Below are positions 6,240 through 8,208 of a stretch of 8,208 nucleotides of DNA, piece by piece. Made by a program: the position numbers and the translations under genes. The stretch lies in the NCBI GenBank assembly GCA_963639765.1, contig CAVHXA010000080.1, forward strand, positions 1-8,208, written 5' to 3'. Positions within the stretch are counted from its first letter, which is position 1, and every line of letters begins with the position of its first letter. The notes below the pieces were generated by a model, which did no database searches, was not told where the DNA came from, and saw only the letters and a program-made list of their open reading frames with translations. Origin of the DNA: CAVHXA01 sp963639765 (GTDB lineage: Bacteria > Bacillota > Clostridia > Oscillospirales > Oscillospiraceae).

Positions 6240-7102
6240 TCGTCCTCGTCTGCTTCTTCAAATGCGGTCTCAATGCGCTCCAGTTGATCACCCGCTGGCA
6301 GGGCACTCTCGTCAACCGCACCAAGTACGCGACCGAAACAGCGCGCGTCCGTATCCTCGCTGACGGTAATCGTCTTGTAGCGTATATTGTGAGAATGCAG
6401 ACCATCCGGCTGATATTCCTTGATGAACGAGTCGCCGTTGACGATGAATATGCCGATCTGCCCGTATTGGATCTCTGCGCCGGTCTCAACATAGACATAG
6501 CTGCCGTTCTTAAACGTCGGCTCCATGCTGCGTCCGTTGACGTGGATGATGCAGTCCGCGCCGTGTGGGATGTCTTCCTTGAGCACATAGACCGGTTCGC
6601 ACCCGGCGTAGTCACTCATTGGCGTGCCGATACCGGCTGCGGCGGCCTCCTCGTAGCGATTCATTGTCTGATATACGCTTCGGAGGCGTGCTTTTTCCTG
6701 TTTGTTCTGCTGGAAGAGCAGGCGATCCATGAGCTGACAAATCGTTCTCTGATTGAATTTGTCCAGTCTTCGATATGAATCCAGCATTTCCTGATCCTTC
6801 ACCGGCAGAGCATAGTCCGCGTCAATGCCCAGAAGCTCCGTCACGGGAATTTTCAAGGTATCACACAGCAACGGGATATTGTCAAGATCGGGGCGCGAAA
6901 GGCCCAGCTCCCAGTTGCCGATGGCAGTGCTCGTATAGCCAAAGTATTTGGCCAGTGTCGCCTGATCCATGCCGGCCGCCGTGCGGTACTTGCGAATGAT
7001 CTGCCCGACGTGCGAACGACGTTCGGTATCCACCTGCGGTCGTCTCGTATTTTGCTTCTTTTTCCCTTCGATCACTTTAATTTCTCCGATTTTCTTATCC
7101 AT
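6236..7102 (-). CDS. XRE-family repressor with S24 (LexA/CI-like) self-cleavage domain
   Basis: This transcriptional repressor has 288 residues. A basic N-terminal tail precedes an XRE helix-turn-helix (about 33-90: VGQIIRKYRTAAGMDQATLA, then STAIGNWELGLSRPDLDNI). A linker (about 100-150) follows, then an S24 peptidase domain. The latter has a putative Ala156-Gly157 cleavage site in EAAAAGIG, the nucleophile Ser192 in NGRSMEPTF and the general base Lys228 in DSFIKEY. Repressors of this type cleave themselves when stimulated by RecA filaments, which releases their targets after DNA damage. I chose the ATG at 7102, with GAGGTG just upstream, over the ATG at 7186, because the extra 28 residues would overlap the promoter and operator. 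It probably represses itself and the divergent gene at 7285 through the palindrome at 7164-7199. It could belong to an integrated element. Confidence 0.93.
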   Translation of the reverse strand: MDKKIGEIKVIEGKKKQNTRRPQVDTERRSHVGQIIRKYRTAAGMDQATLAKYFGYTSTAIGNWELGLSRPDLDNIPLLCDTLKIPVTELLGIDADYALPVKDQEMLDSYRRLDKFNQRTICQLMDRLLFQQNKQEKARLRSVYQTMNRYEEAAAAGIGTPMSDYAGCEPVYVLKEDIPHGADCIIHVNGRSMEPTFKNGSYVYVETGAEIQYGQIGIFIVNGDSFIKEYQPDGLHSHNIRYKTITVSEDTDARCFGRVLGAVDESALPAGDQLERIETAFEEADEDE

Positions 7103-7145
7103 ATCGCACCTCACAAATTCCCGTTGTTCGTCATTCCGTAATTTG

Positions 7146-7174
7146 ATTATATCATAAATAAATTTGTTTGTAAA
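7146..7174 (-). promoter_or_regulatory. Promoter of the S24 repressor
   Basis: On the minus strand, TTTACA (7169-7174) and TATAAT (7146-7151) are 17 bases apart. The -35 box lies inside the left arm of the inverted repeat at 7164-7199, as expected for autorepression. Confidence 0.8.
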
Positions 7175-7199
7175 TATCCAATTCACTATTTACAAACAA
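7164..7199. promoter_or_regulatory. Operator palindrome between divergent genes
   Basis: TTGTTTGTAAATA (7164-7176) and TATTTACAAACAA (7187-7199) are perfect 13-bp complements separated by 10 bases. Each arm contains TTTACA, the -35 box of one of the two divergent promoters. The repressor encoded alongside is the obvious ligand. Whether one dimer spans both arms or a dimer binds each arm cannot be told from sequence. Confidence 0.8.
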
Positions 7200-7217
7200 T
7201 ATTTTCTGTGATATGAT
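7189..7217 (+). promoter_or_regulatory. Promoter of the divergent ImmA/IrrE-like gene
   Basis: TTTACA (7189-7194) and TATGAT (7212-7217) are separated by 17 bases on the plus strand. This mirrors the repressor promoter, with the -35 box in the right arm of the palindrome. The leader to the GTG start would be about 60 bases. Confidence 0.75.
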
Positions 7218-7284
7218 TGTGATGTGAATTACGACAGCAATATGACAATTACCACTGAACGGTTAATGACAAGGGGGTGCGAAA

Positions 7285-8208
7285 GTGGCCGCCAATGACG
7301 CAGATGCTAATATGAGCGTTATAGATGAATGTGAGGGCGTGGCGGAGGAATGCATGGATTTGCTCTATGACCAATTTACGGTTATAGATGAGAATGTGCC
7401 TTTGCCTGTTGAAATAGATTCGGAAGACAGCTTCGAGATGCCTGAGATCCAGACCATGACGGAGTACATCAGACTGCACTATGAGCAGTGCATGGTTGAT
7501 GATCTCCGCAATAGCCTGCACAACGGCGAGACCGGTGTATTGATCGGCAAGAGGATATACCACGCCTATCACCGGACGGATTCAACTTCAACGCAGCCTG
7601 ACAGCGACTCATTCGAGGAGAAAGCTGTTGATTGGAATGATCCGCGTTTTTCATCTCAGGGCTATCGCAATGCCCGTATACGCCCCGGCAAAGGCAAGAT
7701 TGTCTGGGTGGATCTCTGGCGAATCACGCCTTTCTGCTTCGAGGCCGACGTTACCATAGAGATTGATGTCGATGTTGAATGGCGCGGACTCAGAAAAACG
7801 GTGAAGGCAAAATACTATGTTACTATGAGTTTCGACATGGAAGACGGCTTCATCGTTGACTGGGGCTTCTTTAATCTTTACCGCAGATCGCACGCGAAGG
7901 ATGAAATCAAGATGGATCAGTACGCCATCCCGGTTCTGGATTGGAATGGTGTTGAAAAGGAAGCGGAATGCTGTATCGTGGAGGTTCTCGGCTGTGTGCC
8001 GGATGATCCTGGGCAGATTAAGGAAAGTGTCTTCCTGGATCGCTTGGGCTTACAGGTAGTCAAGCTTCCCCTGTACAAGAGAGGAAATACAACCAGCATT
8101 CTGTTCTTTGAAAGGGGCGAGATCCTTACAGCTGAGGATGACATGGATGAGCCTGTCGTCATGTCCGAAGCCACCGGCGGCGGGGTTTGCACGATCATTC
8201 TCTGCATC
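7285..8208 (+). CDS. Probable ImmA/IrrE-type metallopeptidase family protein, N-terminal 308 residues (cut by window edge)
   Basis: One frame stays open from GTG at 7285 to the window edge. GTG is chosen because AAGGGGGT (7271-7278) sits six bases upstream; an ATG at 7312 lacks a ribosome binding site. Residues 1-210 form a domain I do not recognise: an acidic start, then a beta-rich part (VWVDLWRITPFCFEADVTIE and KYYVTMSFDMEDG). From about 211, DQYAIPVLDW, then AECCIVEVLGCVP, LDRLGLQVVKLPLYKRGN and SILFFERGEIL resemble the stretch before the HExxH zinc site in clostridial ImmA/IrrE proteins. The expected zinc motif lies beyond the window, so the enzyme call is from pattern memory. Such peptidases can cleave XRE repressors (as ImmA does to ImmR in ICEBs1), and the divergent position next to one fits. 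It is probably repressed by that neighbour. Confidence 0.8.
   Translation, partial: MAANDADANMSVIDECEGVAEECMDLLYDQFTVIDENVPLPVEIDSEDSFEMPEIQTMTEYIRLHYEQCMVDDLRNSLHNGETGVLIGKRIYHAYHRTDSTSTQPDSDSFEEKAVDWNDPRFSSQGYRNARIRPGKGKIVWVDLWRITPFCFEADVTIEIDVDVEWRGLRKTVKAKYYVTMSFDMEDGFIVDWGFFNLYRRSHAKDEIKMDQYAIPVLDWNGVEKEAECCIVEVLGCVPDDPGQIKESVFLDRLGLQVVKLPLYKRGNTTSILFFERGEILTAEDDMDEPVVMSEATGGGVCTIILCI

Noticed and set aside
6284..6778. Plus-strand open frame (164 codons) opposite the S24 repressor
   Set aside because: It is antisense to the S24 catalytic domain, with no ribosome binding site or family resemblance.
7102..7186. Upstream extension of the S24 repressor to ATG 7186
   Set aside because: It would place coding sequence over the promoter and operator, and the 28 extra residues do not resemble an XRE N-terminus. 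ATG 7102 has a GAGGTG ribosome binding site.
7242..7298. 18-codon ORF in the leader of the ImmA/IrrE-like gene
   Set aside because: It overlaps the GTG start in another frame, but it has no ribosome binding site or paired structure, so there is nothing beyond chance to support it.
7249..7893. Several minus-strand open frames opposite the ImmA/IrrE-like gene
   Set aside because: A continuous plus-strand frame with a good ribosome binding site covers the region, and the minus frames overlap one another and lack motifs.
1..8208. tRNA, rRNA, CRISPR array or insertion sequence
   Set aside because: I saw no cloverleaf, regularly spaced repeats, transposase or terminal inverted repeats. Nearly all of the window is filled by the listed genes.

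Overview
The window looks like a mid-GC Firmicute chromosome, most likely a clostridial gut-type lineage. The reasons are strong AGGAGG-like ribosome binding sites, consensus sigma-A promoters (TATAAT boxes with 17-base spacers), GTG start use, and the families present. The organism call is inference. Two modules are visible.

The left module (1-5769, all on the minus strand) is a type I restriction-modification locus. In transcription order it holds a sigma-A promoter, hsdM, a 24-codon micro-ORF, a first hsdS (A), a second hsdS (B), a small DUF4365-like protein with a PD-(D/E)xK nuclease pattern, a tyrosine recombinase, and a promoterless hsdS fragment that runs off the left edge. The genes are tightly packed: two ATGA stop/start overlaps plus gaps of 2, 9, 58 and 4 bases. 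The fragment (1-478) is a same-orientation copy, about 91% identical by eye, of the second target recognition domain (TRD2) of hsdS A. The repeat ends at the junction between the central helix and TRD2. Two complete specificity genes, a spare TRD and a resident recombinase suggest a specificity-switching (phase-variable) system. The copies are direct rather than inverted repeats, so exchange would delete, duplicate or convert sequence instead of inverting it. No hsdR is present in the window.

The right module (5922-8208) is a repressor unit. A LexA/CI-type XRE-S24 repressor and a coupled 105-residue protein read leftward. An open-ended gene resembling the ImmA/IrrE metallopeptidase proteins reads rightward. 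Between them, a 13-bp perfect inverted repeat carries the -35 box of each divergent promoter in its two arms, so one repressor-bound site could silence both directions. The repressor has the Ala-Gly cleavage site and Ser/Lys pair of self-cleaving S24 proteins. The module could therefore respond to DNA damage, to proteolysis by the neighbour, or to both.

The most interesting points are the tandem coupled hsdS pair with a spare direct-repeat TRD, the hairpin enclosing the recombinase ribosome binding site, the nuclease-like gene inside the R-M operon, the micro-ORF between hsdM and hsdS, and the symmetric divergent promoter/operator.
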